From positions 1 to 6,256 of the forward strand of contig CAZBQG010000249.1 in assembly GCA_964493945.1 (NCBI GenBank): a stretch of 6,256 nucleotides of DNA. The letters run 5' to 3'. Shown here in pieces: positions 6,210 through 6,256 of this stretch; the first letter of the stretch is position 1, and every line of letters begins with the position of its first letter. This stretch comes from CAZBQG01 sp964493945 (lineage in GTDB: Bacteria > Pseudomonadota > Alphaproteobacteria > Rhodospirillales > UBA2165). The notes under the pieces are model-generated. The model had not been told where the DNA came from. It saw nothing but the letters and a program-made list of their open reading frames with translations, and ran no database searches. Both the position numbers and the translations under genes were made by a program.

Positions 6210-6256
6210 GCTCAGGACCCATTAATTATTCATTCAGGATTTCACTTGATGATGCT
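6210..6256 (+). other. AT-rich tail with a possible start of the next gene
   Basis: These last 47 bases contain 18 G/C and show no terminator hairpin. AGGA at 6236-6239 lies 9 bases before ATG ATG at 6249-6254, a plausible ribosome binding site and start of another + strand gene that the window cuts after two or three codons. Too little is present to name a product. Confidence 0.3.

Overview
The window reads as one strand of a metabolic gene cluster from a GC-rich proteobacterium. Codon use, the TRAP transporter layout and the general look of the proteins suggest an alphaproteobacterium, possibly Rhodospirillales. That placement is inference, because no rRNA or marker gene is present. All convincing genes lie on the + strand and their products are recognisable. 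No mobile element, CRISPR array, tRNA or rRNA was seen.

Layout: (1) 1-714 is the C-terminal part of a UbiD-family decarboxylase, cut by the left window edge. (2) 726-2291 is a complete second UbiD-family decarboxylase with the family's catalytic Arg-Glu-Glu set. It is a close paralogue of the first (182 of 237 residues identical by hand count, no gaps). (3) 2292-2411 is a 120-base gap with a low-GC core, an extended -10-like element, a small palindrome and a strong ribosome binding site. (4) 2412-5327 is a complete tripartite TRAP transporter: the periplasmic binding protein DctP, the small membrane subunit DctQ, and the large membrane subunit DctM, which starts at TTG 4011 and overlaps the dctQ stop. 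A GC-rich hairpin lies between dctP and dctQ. (5) 5340-6209 is an alpha/beta hydrolase with a Gly-His-Ser-Leu-Gly nucleophile elbow. (6) 6210-6256 is AT-rich and ends with what may be the first codons of another gene.

Working model (inference): DctPQM imports an organic acid using an ion gradient. The soluble hydrolase may cleave an ester, lactone or similar bond in the imported compound or a downstream intermediate. The two UbiD-type enzymes, which need prenylated FMN from a UbiX-type enzyme not encoded here, would decarboxylate (or carboxylate) an aromatic or alpha,beta-unsaturated acid. The substrate cannot be read from the sequence. The most notable point is the tandem UbiD pair: nearly half of their differences fall in two short blocks that probably line the substrate pocket, which suggests two substrates or a two-subunit enzyme. 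The individual families are known, so I do not see a wholly new type of system here.
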